A DNA stretch of 34,290 nt. Source: an uncultured Rubripirellula sp. GTDB lineage: Bacteria > Planctomycetota > Planctomycetia > Pirellulales > Pirellulaceae. The notes below the pieces were generated by a model, which searched no databases, was not told the origin of the DNA, and worked only from the letters and a program-made list of their open reading frames with translations. This document shows positions 9,093 to 18,036 of the stretch, one piece after another (positions within the stretch are counted from its first letter, which is position 1; the number at the start of each line of letters is the position of its first letter). The translations under genes were made by a program, and so were the position numbers. The stretch covers positions 1 through 34,290 of the forward strand of contig CALJHC010000034.1 of NCBI GenBank assembly GCA_938075415.1, read 5' to 3'.

Positions 9093-9586
9093 GGTGAAAG
9101 CAACATACACTTCGGAAGCCCATTTGCGAATCCTGTGTGGTGATCGATTGTGTCATTCGCCGCTTGAAGCATCGGCAATGAGATGATTTCCTTGAGTCGG
9201 ACCCGCCTCTCGTTCCTTTGTGATCGCGGCAGCAAATGACGTTTCTGTTTCGACAATCGGAAGGTGATTGGATCTGTACGCTGCAATCTGATCTTGGAGA
9301 AATCTTGTTTTTAATTGAGTTTGCCAGCCTGAGGCAGACCACTCGGGGACGGTGATTTTCGATCTACCCTTCGGTGAGCCTCGTATTCAGAACCTGAGGA
9401 TCAGATCTCTAGGCGACTTTAGCACCCGCCCACGTCTCACCGCCTCAGTCAGTCGGTGTTGCTGATACCGGAAAAGGTCAGGGCACCGTCGGTCAATTAG
9501 GTGTGTCACCGTGAAAGAATTGCAACTTCAATACTGCACCCTGTAACTCGTTTTGCAGAGCACGGCGTGAATCAGCATGCTTTTGG
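9093..9586. other. Spacer, nothing recognised
   Basis: About 490 bases between two minus-strand membrane protein genes. Short open frames on both strands have no protein-like features. No hairpin followed by a T-run was found. Confidence 0.5.
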
Positions 9587-10663
9587 TCAAGCTGTCTCTG
9601 CCTTTCCCAATCTGCCAGCCATGAGTTGAGCGATGGGGCGAGTTTGCTCAAGACGTTCCAAAACAATGCGAATCGCTGCGGTAATGGGGGTCGCAAGGAA
9701 CATTCCAATCACGCCCCACATGACACCCCAGAACATTAAAGCCAACAGGATGGTGACCGGGTGAAGGTCTGAGGATTCACCCATCACTTTTGGTTCAATT
9801 ACATTGCCACTGAATAGCTGAATCATGCTGGTAACGATCACCACCGATACCATCCACGCAAGAGTGCCGTCAGGCGCGAAGATGATCAAGGGAAGGGGTA
9901 ACAGGCTTGCGGCAATTGGCCCGACATTTGGAACAAAGTTCAGCAGGAAGGCCAAGACGCCGAACGTGAACGCCATCGGAACACCGAACAAGTGTAATGC
10001 CAATCCAAATGCAAAGCCCGTGAAGATTGAAATGGTGGTTTTCAGCGAAAGATAGGTTCGGACTTGCTTGTTAATTTCCTGCACTGTTGTGTGGCTTTTA
10101 TCAATCGCGGGAGATCCTAGAAGCAGGAAGAAAACGAAGATCAATACCACGAGACTTGTTGAGACAAGACTGAGGAAGGTTTGTGAAACAACGGCGATGG
10201 CGTTGCCCACGAGACCGTCAATCAAAGACGAGACTTTGTTTCCACCATTGATCGGCATCATCCCACGTTGCGGGCTCGTTTCTGTTGCATCGTTGGATAA
10301 GTCGATCGGTAGCTTTTTTTCCACTTCAGCAACGAGTTCTCGAACACGGGACCGGTAGCCGGACGCGTTGTTGGAGAGGTCGACAATTGAGAGCCAAATC
10401 GAGATGCCGAAAATGACAAGGATTAACACCCCCGATAAAAAAGTGATCCCTGCTGCAACGAGACGGCTGACACCAAGTCGTTGCTCCAGTAATTCTAAAA
10501 TTGGTGTAACCCCGCTCACGACGAAAATAGAAACAACAAACGGAACCAAGACTGGTCGTAACCAAAACACTACATAGGTCAGTGCGACGGCAACAAGGAT
10601 GATCAGGCAGGCTGTTTGTGTTCTTGTTTGAGTGTCTTTCGATGCCACGATTTTAGATTCCAA
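9587..10663 (-). CDS. AI-2E family transporter (PerM/TqsA-like permease)
   Basis: A 358-aa membrane protein. The pattern is that of the AI-2E/UPF0118 family: two N-terminal helices, a third and long hydrophilic section (residues about 105-155, unusually Ser/Asn-rich), then helices rich in Gly/Pro with FLLNFVPNVGPIAASLLPLP and a final segment containing GVMWGVIGMFLATPITAAI, both classic for the family. Members have been linked to autoinducer export, sodium or proton antiport and unknown transport, so function here is open. The frame begins with TTG 10663; no ATG precedes the first helix, so the start is uncertain (GTG 10648 is also possible). It is a single gene with large spacers on both sides. 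Confidence 0.9.
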   Translation of the reverse strand: MESKIVASKDTQTRTQTACLIILVAVALTYVVFWLRPVLVPFVVSIFVVSGVTPILELLEQRLGVSRLVAAGITFLSGVLILVIFGISIWLSIVDLSNNASGYRSRVRELVAEVEKKLPIDLSNDATETSPQRGMMPINGGNKVSSLIDGLVGNAIAVVSQTFLSLVSTSLVVLIFVFFLLLGSPAIDKSHTTVQEINKQVRTYLSLKTTISIFTGFAFGLALHLFGVPMAFTFGVLAFLLNFVPNVGPIAASLLPLPLIIFAPDGTLAWMVSVVIVTSMIQLFSGNVIEPKVMGESSDLHPVTILLALMFWGVMWGVIGMFLATPITAAIRIVLERLEQTRPIAQLMAGRLGKAETA

Positions 10664-11563
10664 GATGATTGAGCCGTGGTTGTCGGAACTCTCGGTGAGT
10701 GGAGTTCATTAGCCAAAGCTCTCTGGGCTTTGATGGGCGACTGTTGACGTTGTGTGGGCACAAGTTGAAGTTCGAGGATTGAATGGCCCCCAGGTCGGGC
10801 GTGGTGGAATTTTAATCGTAGGGGAATCAAGGCTTCAACTACAAATCATCATCTTGGAATGGAGGAAACAATATTTCTCTGCGCGGACTTGTGTTTTTCA
10901 ATTCATTAGGCAGTTTTGAGCAGGTTGTCATCGGTTTCCTTTGGAGGGACCTGCTGGTTTATGACCAATGGGGGCAATGTGGTGAGCATTTCGCTACCGA
11001 CTCTACAGAAGAAAGTAGCCAGCGTATTCCAGGATCTCGTTGTGAGCATGACGTGGGTTAACCATTTGTCTTTGACGCGGACGGGCGTTGTCGCAGTTAG
11101 AAACGGCTGGGTTCGTACCAGGTAAGGTTTGAGTTTGCCAAAGCCCCAGCTAGCTGGGGCTTGAGCTAGCTGGGGCTTAATGTCGCTCAGGTCTCAATGT
11201 TGCTGGGTCTTCGTACGGGCCGGAACTCGATCCATTTTCTTTTACTCTCGCCCGTCGATGGCGTCCAGAAAAGACGCAGAGGCCACCGTTTCAGGAGTGG
11301 AAGAGTGGTTGGTAATCATTCATTCGAATTATTCTTTGGAGGCTTGGTCAATGGATTGCAGGCTGCGTAAGCGTCATGGAATGAATAACCGGAACAGGAT
11401 TGCCCACGATAAGGGAAAGGTGGCACTGCTGATTGTCGGTAGGGATGAGTAGGTGTATCGTGTTAGTTGCTGCGTTGATGAGCAATTGGCTGATGCTTGA
11501 TCAGGAGGCTTAAGCGTACGCAGCGATTGTTAGATGGCTAATTAATCATTGGGTTGGTAAATC
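10664..11563. other. 900-bp spacer with palindromic repeat
   Basis: No convincing gene. Short plus-strand frames (10916-11125 and 11180-11452) have no recognisable features. The notable element is the palindrome and duplication at 11141-11179. The promoter of the exported protein at 11564 must lie in the last part. Confidence 0.5.
11141..11179. repeat. Perfect 22-bp palindrome with duplicated half
   Basis: Bases 11141-11162 are a perfect inverted repeat centred on AGCTAGCT with GGGGC arms. The right part, AGCTAGCTGGGGCTT, is repeated directly at 11164-11178, so the element is also a two-copy 16-bp tandem repeat. In RNA it could form an 11-bp stem only without a loop, so a DNA-level role (protein binding site or dispersed repeat) is more likely than a terminator. 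Confidence 0.9.
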
Positions 11564-12301
11564 ATGAACAAGTCAAAGTCACTGTTTGCACTGGTTGCTC
11601 TCGCGTTTGGCAGTTGTTGGGATATTCCTGCGGTGTCGGCCCAATACGCCCCAATCATTCAGCCAACTCAGGCGGTGGTTATTCAGTCGCCTACCGTTTC
11701 GTTCCAGAATCCGGTGGTCCAAAACCAGTTCGCGACCCAACCGGTTGTACCCTCTACCGCGTTGGGTGCCGCAAGTCAGCCAATGGTTGTGGTGAATGGT
11801 GTTGTTACACCTGCAGCGATTGTTGGTTACGCTGCGGAACGCCGTGGGCTCTTTGGAATGCGCACCGTCTTTCGCCCATTGGTCACTCCGTTGAATGTTC
11901 AAAGCAGTGTTGGTTCTGGCCTCTCCGACGGCTTTCAGGCTTCCAAGATGCCTCAAGCGGCATCGAGTAATCTGAGCGGCAGTCAGACGTCAACACCGAT
12001 TGATCCTGCTGCAAGTTCAGGGACAAATGGTGCATCCGAATCCCTGAGTCAGCCCGTAACGGTGTTGTCACCGATGAACGGCAATACTTTCGTGCCGCAG
12101 TCAGTCACCGTCTATTCTGCGAATCCAAACCTCATAGTACCGACTGGCCAGGTGGTTCTAACGGTTGGGCCATCGGTGGTGCCGGTACAGAGATACATGC
12201 CCGCGCAGACCCTTGTGCCCCAGACGATGATGCGACCGCTATGGCCTGTGCTTCGGCAGCCAATCGTTGCGCCGGTTGTTACGCCACAGTTTGGTTACTA
12301 G
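11564..12301 (+). CDS. Exported V/Q/P-rich protein, unknown function
   Basis: A 245-aa protein with a Sec signal peptide: KSK, a hydrophobic core LFALVALAFGS, and AVSA before Gln27. The mature part is rich in Val, Gln, Pro, Ser and Thr and nearly free of acidic residues until the middle, with short repeats of the type PVV and QPVV. One central element, YAAERRGLFGMRTVFRP (about residues 89-105), resembles a motif I associate with secreted planctomycete proteins of unknown role. The composition suggests an extended, surface or cell-wall associated protein rather than an enzyme. FGSC in the signal is not a good lipobox. The start is ATG 11564 after a weak GGTTGG site. It stands alone and converges with deoC. 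Confidence 0.75.
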   Translation: MNKSKSLFALVALAFGSCWDIPAVSAQYAPIIQPTQAVVIQSPTVSFQNPVVQNQFATQPVVPSTALGAASQPMVVVNGVVTPAAIVGYAAERRGLFGMRTVFRPLVTPLNVQSSVGSGLSDGFQASKMPQAASSNLSGSQTSTPIDPAASSGTNGASESLSQPVTVLSPMNGNTFVPQSVTVYSANPNLIVPTGQVVLTVGPSVVPVQRYMPAQTLVPQTMMRPLWPVLRQPIVAPVVTPQFGY

Positions 12302-12327
12302 CATCCAGGGTTATCATGGGGATTGAG

Positions 12328-12346
12328 AGCGTTGCTTTGTAACGCT
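12328..12346 (+). terminator. Weak hairpin after the exported protein gene
   Basis: AGCGTT and AACGCT form a 6-bp stem around a 7-base loop, 27 bases after the stop codon. There is no T-run behind it, so it could be a factor-dependent or merely fortuitous structure. Confidence 0.25.
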
Positions 12347-12536
12347 TGGCCATTGCATGGTAACAAGAGCGGTTCATTAAACTCAAGATTTTGATTGTTG
12401 GGTTGAGATGCACCGCGAGGCCTGCGGCAAGTTCATTCTCGGCAATCCACGTGAATGGGTTGCCCGCGTTGGCGCAGGGTGCCGAAAGACTCATTGGACA
12501 CGCTGGCTAGGACCCTCGTCGAGCGATCAGCAAGAC

Positions 12537-13265
12537 TCAGTAATTTGGGTTGGCATCAGCCACGTGAATCGTCGGCACTTCAATCTTTGGCAGTCCAAGT
12601 TGCTCTCGAAGAGGATCTAGAATGTCGGAGGTTCGGCTTGCGCCACATCGAGTCACTCCGAGTTCTTTGACCGCAATTAACGATTCCAGTGTCCTGACAC
12701 CACCTGCCGCCTTGACCTGAACGTCGGGACCGGCGTGTTCACGCATTAGTTTTAGGTCTTCGTGGGTTGCTCCGCTTGTGCCATAGCCTGTTGACGTTTT
12801 AACCCAGTCGGCCTTGAGGTCGGTGCAGATTTTGCAGAGTTTTATTTTCTGAGGGTCGTTGAGGTAGCAGTTTTCGAAGATGACTTTGACTTTTTGCTTC
12901 GCGCAGTGTGCGACATCAATGACAGCAGCAATCTCATCTTGGACTGCATTCCAATCGCCGCTGAGGACCTGACTGATATTGATGACCATATCGAGTTCTT
13001 GGCATCCGTCCTCAATCGCTTTTTTGGCCTCCGCAACCTTGATTTCTGCTGCGTGTACACCGTGTGGGAAACCGATGGTGGTTGAGGATTGAACCTCTGT
13101 GCCACTTAACTTTTCGGAGCATCGTGCGAGGTGGTACGGCATGATGCAAACGCTTGCAACATCGTAGGCGATCGCCAAATCGATTCCTCGCTCCAAATCC
13201 GCAATGGTCATTGTGGGGCTAAGGAGTGCTTGGTCAATCATTTTTGAGAGTTCGCGGTATTCCAT
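12537..13265 (-). CDS. deoC: Deoxyribose-phosphate aldolase
   Basis: A 242-aa class I aldolase that splits 2-deoxyribose 5-phosphate into glyceraldehyde 3-phosphate and acetaldehyde in deoxynucleoside catabolism. The Schiff-base lysine is K156 in DWVKTSTGYG, the second active-site lysine is K185 in VKAAGGVRT, and D92 lies in ELDMVIN; IGFPHG at 64-69 is also conserved. Length is typical of the short bacterial DeoC. ATG 13265 is chosen over GTG 13268. No other deo genes (phosphorylases, phosphopentomutase) are nearby. The start ATG overlaps the stop of a 67-codon open frame upstream (TGATG), which could couple translation if that frame is used. Confidence 0.96.
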   Translation of the reverse strand: MEYRELSKMIDQALLSPTMTIADLERGIDLAIAYDVASVCIMPYHLARCSEKLSGTEVQSSTTIGFPHGVHAAEIKVAEAKKAIEDGCQELDMVINISQVLSGDWNAVQDEIAAVIDVAHCAKQKVKVIFENCYLNDPQKIKLCKICTDLKADWVKTSTGYGTSGATHEDLKLMREHAGPDVQVKAAGGVRTLESLIAVKELGVTRCGASRTSDILDPLREQLGLPKIEVPTIHVADANPNY

Positions 13266-13468
13266 CACAATGGCTCATTGGCGGGATTCGAGTCGACCTT
13301 ACCGGAGGCGTCTTCAAGGGGCGTTTCGGATTGATCGGATGTTGCTACCGCGGGCAAGTCTGAAGTAATGAATTCAGCATTAAGACAACAAGCATCGGGA
13401 GCCCGGGACGGTAAGATAACGGTTATGCAGTGAGATTGCCTAGCTTGTTCTTCCGTTTCAAGCGGCAA
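13265..13468 (-). CDS. Doubtful 67-codon frame ahead of deoC
   Basis: The frame ends in TGA overlapping the deoC ATG by one base, an arrangement seen in coupled genes. It would start at TTG 13468, has no Shine-Dalgarno site, and its composition (polar, two adjacent Cys, no hydrophobic core) gives no support. It may simply be the deoC leader. Confidence 0.15.
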   Translation of the reverse strand: MPLETEEQARQSHCITVILPSRAPDACCLNAEFITSDLPAVATSDQSETPLEDASGKVDSNPANEPL

Positions 13469-13863
13469 GTTGGACGAATCATGAAAAACAGCGGAACTCT
13501 CTTGCAGTCGAAAAACGCAGCCTTCTGTTGTTGAGTGTTTCTGCCCATGAATTTCCGAGTGAGGATTTGCTGAGATGACTCAGAACCTAGGACCCAGAAC
13601 CTAGGACCCAGGATCTATGCCCCAGAACCGATGCCCCAGAACCGATGCCCCAGAACCGATGCCCCAGAACCTAGGACTCAGAACCTAGGACTCAGGATCT
13701 AGGACTCAGGACCCAGGTTGTTTCATGCTCGTGTTTTGAACGAGTGATCTCGCACCGTTTTTTTACGAACCTTGAAATTGGTGCTTAGGCCTCGATGTGG
13801 AAACTGAGATGGATCGCTTTTCTTTTCAGTTTCAATTGAATACTGATGATGCAAGCCTGTGGG
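13469..13863. other. Spacer with minisatellite
   Basis: About 400 bases without a gene, dominated by the 14-bp array at 13579-13718. The remaining sequence shows no clear hairpin with T-run on either strand. Confidence 0.5.
13579..13718. repeat. 14-bp minisatellite, about ten copies
   Basis: Ten 14-bp units run without spacers from 13579. The consensus is CCCAGAACCTAGGA; variants are CTCAGAACCTAGGA, CTCAGGATCTAGGA, CCCAGGATCTATGC and CCCAGAACCGATGC. The three ATGC-ending identical units (13621-13662) lie together, so the array has an internal higher-order order: outer CTAGGA units flank a block of CGATGC units. The tenth unit is degenerate. Confidence 0.97.
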
Positions 13864-15573
13864 CTATTGGATCAAAAGTGGCGGAGAGATGTCGAGACTT
13901 GATGCATTGGACGAAAGGGATTTTGCGACGGAGACCATTTGCAGGAATTCCTCTCTGAATCCATGGCGGTCTTCACCCACGCATGCTCTGGCGGTGGTTT
14001 GGATGTCCGAGTAACTCCAGACGCCTTTGTGCTCACTATTTCTAAGTTGCATGCCGAAGTTTGCCACCGCTGCAGCAAACCGGAAGTCGGGGTCAGTCTG
14101 ATTAAATGGGATGGCTTCATCCTGAACCACCAATTCAATTTTCTTGCTTTCCTGCTCTTTCGGGTTTTTGTATCGAAGTTTAACGGTCATCAATTCCGAG
14201 GTGTCTGCCGCATGAGAGAGCTTGCGGGTGGTTTGATACTTGAGCGGATCGAGATCGGTTTCGTTCTCGCCTGACGCTGCAACGGGCACTACTTCGTAGA
14301 GGGCGGTGACGGAGTGTCCCGCCCCAATTTCGCCCGCATCTTTCATGTCGTTGTTGAAGTCCTTGTCCGCCATGACGCGGTTCTCGTATCCAATTAATCG
14401 GTAGGACGAGACTTTGTTTGGGTTGAACTCAATCTGGATTTTTACATCCTTTGCAATCGTAATCAAGGTTCCAGAAAGTTGCTCCAGCAGGACTTTTTTG
14501 GCTTCTGAGAACGTATCAATCAAGGCATAGTTTCCATTCCCTTTGCCACTTATTTGTTCCAGCATTGCATCGTTGTAATTACCCATTCCAAAACCCAGTA
14601 CGGTCAGGTCGATTCCTTGCTTTGCTTTTTGTTCAACAAGGTGCACCATCTGGTCTGTCCCGGTCATGCCGACATTAAAATCGCCGTCTGTCCCTAGCAG
14701 TATTCGGTTTGTGCCGTTTTCAATGAAGTTTTCTGATGCGATTTTATAAGCGAGTTGAATTCCTCCACCACCATTGGTGCTGCCACCAGCTTCTAGTCGA
14801 TTCAGGGCATCCATGATTTTGTCCCGATCGTCCGCTGGTGTGCTGTCAAGCACAAGGCCCGGAGTGCCGGCGTAGGCAACGATTGCAATACGGTCAGAGT
14901 GGTCACACTGGTTTAGAAGTAGACGCATCCCTTGCTTCAGGAGAGGAAGTTTATTGGGTTGATTCATTGAACCGGAGGTGTCAATCAACAGAACCAGGTT
15001 CATCTTGGGACGTTCTTCGAAATCCACCTGCTTGCCTTTGAGTGCGACTCGAACCAACTGGTTGTTGTCATTCCAAGGGCACAGCGTGGTGTCGACATCG
15101 ACGGCGAAAGGCAAGTTTTGATTCGGGTCGGGGCCGTCATAGGGGTAGAGAAAGTAATTGAGCAATTCTTCGATTCTGACGGCGTCTGGTCGCGGTAGCT
15201 GGTTGTACTCAAGAAGGTATTGTCGAACACCACGGTAAGAGGCGGTATCCACATCAATGGAAAAAGTGCTGAGTGGTGAGTCAATCACTTGAAAAAACTG
15301 ATTTTCGTGGATCACGTCATAGCGATTGCCTGCCATCCCCGGGCCTTGTCCTGTATCAGGAGGATGATTGGCAGCAATCCCGCGCATTGGCATATCAGTG
15401 TCCATCAAAGACGTTGATGCCTCATTGGTCATCTCCATTCTCATCAAGGACGTCGGTCCCTCGGTTGTGATCTGTGCATCTGGTTGCGTTGAAGACTGAT
15501 TGCCGCAACCGATAAGGACCAAAGTCGGGATTAGATAGATGAGGGATAGTGGGAATCGTAGCGAGGCTTTCAT
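13864..15573 (-). CDS. YfbK-like von Willebrand factor A lipoprotein
   Basis: A 569-aa lipoprotein: hydrophobic signal ending in LIGC with the lipidated Cys at 23. A Met-rich linker follows (residues 40-65), then the N-terminal YfbK region (FSIDVDTASYRGVRQYL at 104-120, EELLNYF at 135-141), a vWA domain from about 190 with an intact MIDAS metal site (DTSGS 198-202, T266, D296 in GTDGD), and a C-terminal DUF3520-like region after about residue 380. Length matches E. coli YfbK (about 575 aa). vWA proteins bind ligands or partners through the metal; the role of this family is unknown. The protein should be anchored in the envelope. It is a single gene with no MoxR ATPase next to it. Confidence 0.93.
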   Translation of the reverse strand: MKASLRFPLSLIYLIPTLVLIGCGNQSSTQPDAQITTEGPTSLMRMEMTNEASTSLMDTDMPMRGIAANHPPDTGQGPGMAGNRYDVIHENQFFQVIDSPLSTFSIDVDTASYRGVRQYLLEYNQLPRPDAVRIEELLNYFLYPYDGPDPNQNLPFAVDVDTTLCPWNDNNQLVRVALKGKQVDFEERPKMNLVLLIDTSGSMNQPNKLPLLKQGMRLLLNQCDHSDRIAIVAYAGTPGLVLDSTPADDRDKIMDALNRLEAGGSTNGGGGIQLAYKIASENFIENGTNRILLGTDGDFNVGMTGTDQMVHLVEQKAKQGIDLTVLGFGMGNYNDAMLEQISGKGNGNYALIDTFSEAKKVLLEQLSGTLITIAKDVKIQIEFNPNKVSSYRLIGYENRVMADKDFNNDMKDAGEIGAGHSVTALYEVVPVAASGENETDLDPLKYQTTRKLSHAADTSELMTVKLRYKNPKEQESKKIELVVQDEAIPFNQTDPDFRFAAAVANFGMQLRNSEHKGVWSYSDIQTTARACVGEDRHGFREEFLQMVSVAKSLSSNASSLDISPPLLIQ

Positions 15574-16104
15574 TGCGTCACCTTTTGGTTGGTGTGAGGC
15601 TAGGCTTCGCCTTGGTTTTCAGGGTGGCGAAGTCGTGGACCACAGGAGAGACGAGGTGCGCAGTAGATTGGATTTTAAAAACTGCAGAATTTTTCAATTC
15701 GAATGTCCGCAAACTGTCTCGCTGCGGTCAGCAATGGATGATCGACAAGAGGGAAGCGTTTGGAGTTAGCCGAAAATAGATTGGCTGCAGGGTTTCGTCC
15801 ATTGTGAGGCCGGTGTCGGGAAGGTTTGAATCATTTCGCCCAAGCAGATTTAGTGGGTGTTCGGGTTCGGCAACCGAGTTTTTTTGTTGATTTTTGTCAG
15901 TGATTTTCGACACCGTGCGTAGCTGGTGTCATGGATGGTTTGATCCATGTCATCGACTGAATTGAACAGATGCAGGTCATTATCTTGCCGAGATCCTATC
16001 TCGCGAGCACTTTGAAAACAGAGTTTCATTGTCGATGAGTCATGGTGGTTATTCAAAAAGGGAGGAATGAAAGAGTAGGCGTTTTTTGGTCGTCCAAGCT
16101 GGAG
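15574..16104. other. Spacer, nothing recognised
   Basis: About 530 bases upstream of the vWA lipoprotein gene and downstream of the propeller gene, both on the minus strand. Short frames in it lack protein-like composition. The promoter of the vWA gene should lie in the part nearest 15574. Confidence 0.5.
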
Positions 16105-17406
16105 TTAGAGTGAGTCAATGATCTGACGGACATCCAATAGATGGACCTGCCGACCGCCTTGATGTGGACTGTCAATCGCAACGAATGTTCCGTCGTCGCT
16201 GGATCGTGGATGGGTGTCGCATCGCCATTCACCTCGGTAGGCTTTGGGAGAGGGGAAATGACCTAAGTCAAACCGTTTGCCCGAGGGGACATGATAAAGG
16301 TAGACCGTTTGACGAGATGTGGCGCGATCTGGGTAGGTGTCGTTGAGAATCCAATCTGAGTAAGGTTGTGGCAGGTAGGTGTTGTGTCCGTTGCTGGGCA
16401 TTTTTTCGGTTCCAACAGCGATTAACTCACGCGATTGATCCCTAAGTTGATAGAAGCCATTGGGTTGGCCCTCTGGGCGTGTCCACATGGTGACTTCCTT
16501 ATCGTTCTTCCAAATGAAGTGCGATGTGTAGCCACTCGGATCAAGAATGTATCGATCTGAGCCATCCATATTTGCCGTGATCATTCGTGTCACAAATCCA
16601 CCCTCAAACTGAAGTGTTTGGGGATCGAATTTAGGGCGATATCGGTGAAGAACAATGAAGCGATCACCGCTGGGATTAATCAAGAGGTGGTTGAAATAAT
16701 GCCAAGCATCTTGATGTCGATCACCGTCTGGCCAGGGAAGAGCGGCCACATCCGCTAGCGAAAGGATCAATTGGGATTCACCTGTTTCCAAATCGACCCG
16801 CCAAATCCCGGAATCTTCGGGCGCTCGTTTTGACACATTTGGGTCGGTAAGACCGTCGTATCCATAGCCGGGTCTGAGATTGTCAATCCTTCGAAAGTCG
16901 ACAGAGAGTCCAGTGCGACCGTCCTGAGAGATGGTGTAGATCGGTTTCGGGATCGTTCGCATTTTTTTGTCTGTGATTGAATAAATGCGGCAAACAAAAT
17001 CATCTCCTTCGCGATCATTCCAAAGGATTTTATCGCCGTTCGGTCCAACCCACTGAAGCATGCAGCCCTGTTGCCATCCCCAGGACTGACTGGTGCCGAT
17101 CTTGTGCCAACGATCGTTGTCCTGGAGATCAACGTAGCCTACCGAAATTGAGTCGCTGCCGGTCGGTGCGCGACCTTCAAAGGAAACCTCGTTGGACAGG
17201 ACGTATCGATTGGTTGGATCAAATTCTCGCTTGTCGTAATAGCCGAACCAATGATGCTCTGGTCCACTGGTGATCTGTCTTGTGGGAACAAATGTCTCGA
17301 GTTGCAGGTATTGTTGGGACTGCACCTGGGCCAACGCTGGATTTGAGAGACCTGCTGCGGCACCGGCGGTGATTACTTGATTGAATTGGCGTCTGGATAA
17401 TTTCAT
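16105..17406 (-). CDS. Tat-exported beta-propeller, oligogalacturonate-lyase-like
   Basis: A 433-aa protein. The N-terminus MKLSRRQFNQVITAGAAAG is a twin-arginine signal (SRRQF), followed by NPALA before Gln27 as cleavage site. The mature protein is full of short beta-strand units such as WGWQQGCMLQWVGPNGDKI and SDDGTFVAID, fitting a 6-7 bladed propeller of the TolB/oligogalacturonate-lyase type. Candidate metal-binding His residues occur in WHYFNHLL, YTSHFIW, NGHNTY and CDTHPRS. If it is a lyase it would cleave unsaturated uronate oligomers in the periplasm, but no family-specific catalytic set can be proven by eye. ATG 17406 is chosen because the Tat motif starts there; the frame is open for 86 more codons upstream without protein-like sequence. 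It is a single gene. Confidence 0.75.
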   Translation of the reverse strand: MKLSRRQFNQVITAGAAAGLSNPALAQVQSQQYLQLETFVPTRQITSGPEHHWFGYYDKREFDPTNRYVLSNEVSFEGRAPTGSDSISVGYVDLQDNDRWHKIGTSQSWGWQQGCMLQWVGPNGDKILWNDREGDDFVCRIYSITDKKMRTIPKPIYTISQDGRTGLSVDFRRIDNLRPGYGYDGLTDPNVSKRAPEDSGIWRVDLETGESQLILSLADVAALPWPDGDRHQDAWHYFNHLLINPSGDRFIVLHRYRPKFDPQTLQFEGGFVTRMITANMDGSDRYILDPSGYTSHFIWKNDKEVTMWTRPEGQPNGFYQLRDQSRELIAVGTEKMPSNGHNTYLPQPYSDWILNDTYPDRATSRQTVYLYHVPSGKRFDLGHFPSPKAYRGEWRCDTHPRSSDDGTFVAIDSPHQGGRQVHLLDVRQIIDSL

Positions 17407-18036
17407 GGAGAAGGATCTGTAGGAGTGAAGCCAAGATTTGGCGAACCTGATCGAATGAATCGCTGATCCAATCGTATCACAGCGATGATGCCACCGGTTA
17501 CTGAATTCTGACTGGTTTGTCGGCGCGCAATCAGGAGCTAGGATAGCCGGCACTTTTGTGAGAATGATTGCTCGATAGACAGCGAAGGATCGATGTCTTG
17601 AATTGGTTTGCATTCGCTTGCCGGATGCCAGTCGAAGTTGAATGCAGGGGTTTGTGACATCCAATCAAGTTTGTCTGCGTCGACCTTACGGTGTTGACGA
17701 GTCTAGCCAACCCTTTTTGGATAAAACGCATCGGTTTGGATGAGGCAGTTGCTAGCCGGTCAGGGTCGTGTCAGCACTGCGGCAAGCGAGGTAGGTGGGG
17801 AGACAGATATGAACGCCATGATGCGTTTTTCGGCGCATCGACCTTACCATGATGGCTTCACACCGGACCCGAAGCAGGGAAGACGTAGCAAAGGAATTCG
17901 CACTACGTGGCGTTGTCAGAGAGTTCCACCGCATCGGAGTGTCCAGAAGCTCAGTGCTGCGTGGTGAGCATCCGGCAGCCTGCTGGATTTTCAAGAACCG
18001 GTATTTTCAAGAACCGGTATCTGACTACAAAATCCG
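17407..18036. other. Spacer, nothing recognised apart from small repeats
   Basis: About 630 bases without a convincing gene. It contains a GATGCG/CGCATC hairpin at 17820-17839 with an 8-base loop and the 16-bp duplication at 17990-18021. The 10-mer TCGACCTTAC occurs twice here (about 17688 and 17840). Confidence 0.5.
17990..18021. repeat. Perfect 16-bp tandem duplication
   Basis: TTTTCAAGAACCGGTA is present twice without spacer, just after the 3' end of the small membrane protein gene (minus strand). Both copies are identical, implying a recent event. Confidence 0.95.

Noticed and set aside
4045..13718. Possible CRISPR arrays at 4045 and 13579
   Set aside because: Units of 14-15 bp are contiguous with no unique spacers and there are no cas genes.
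13285..17850. 10-mer TCGACCTTAC found three times (about 13293, 17688, 17840)
   Set aside because: No common position relative to genes and no longer consensus; may be chance.
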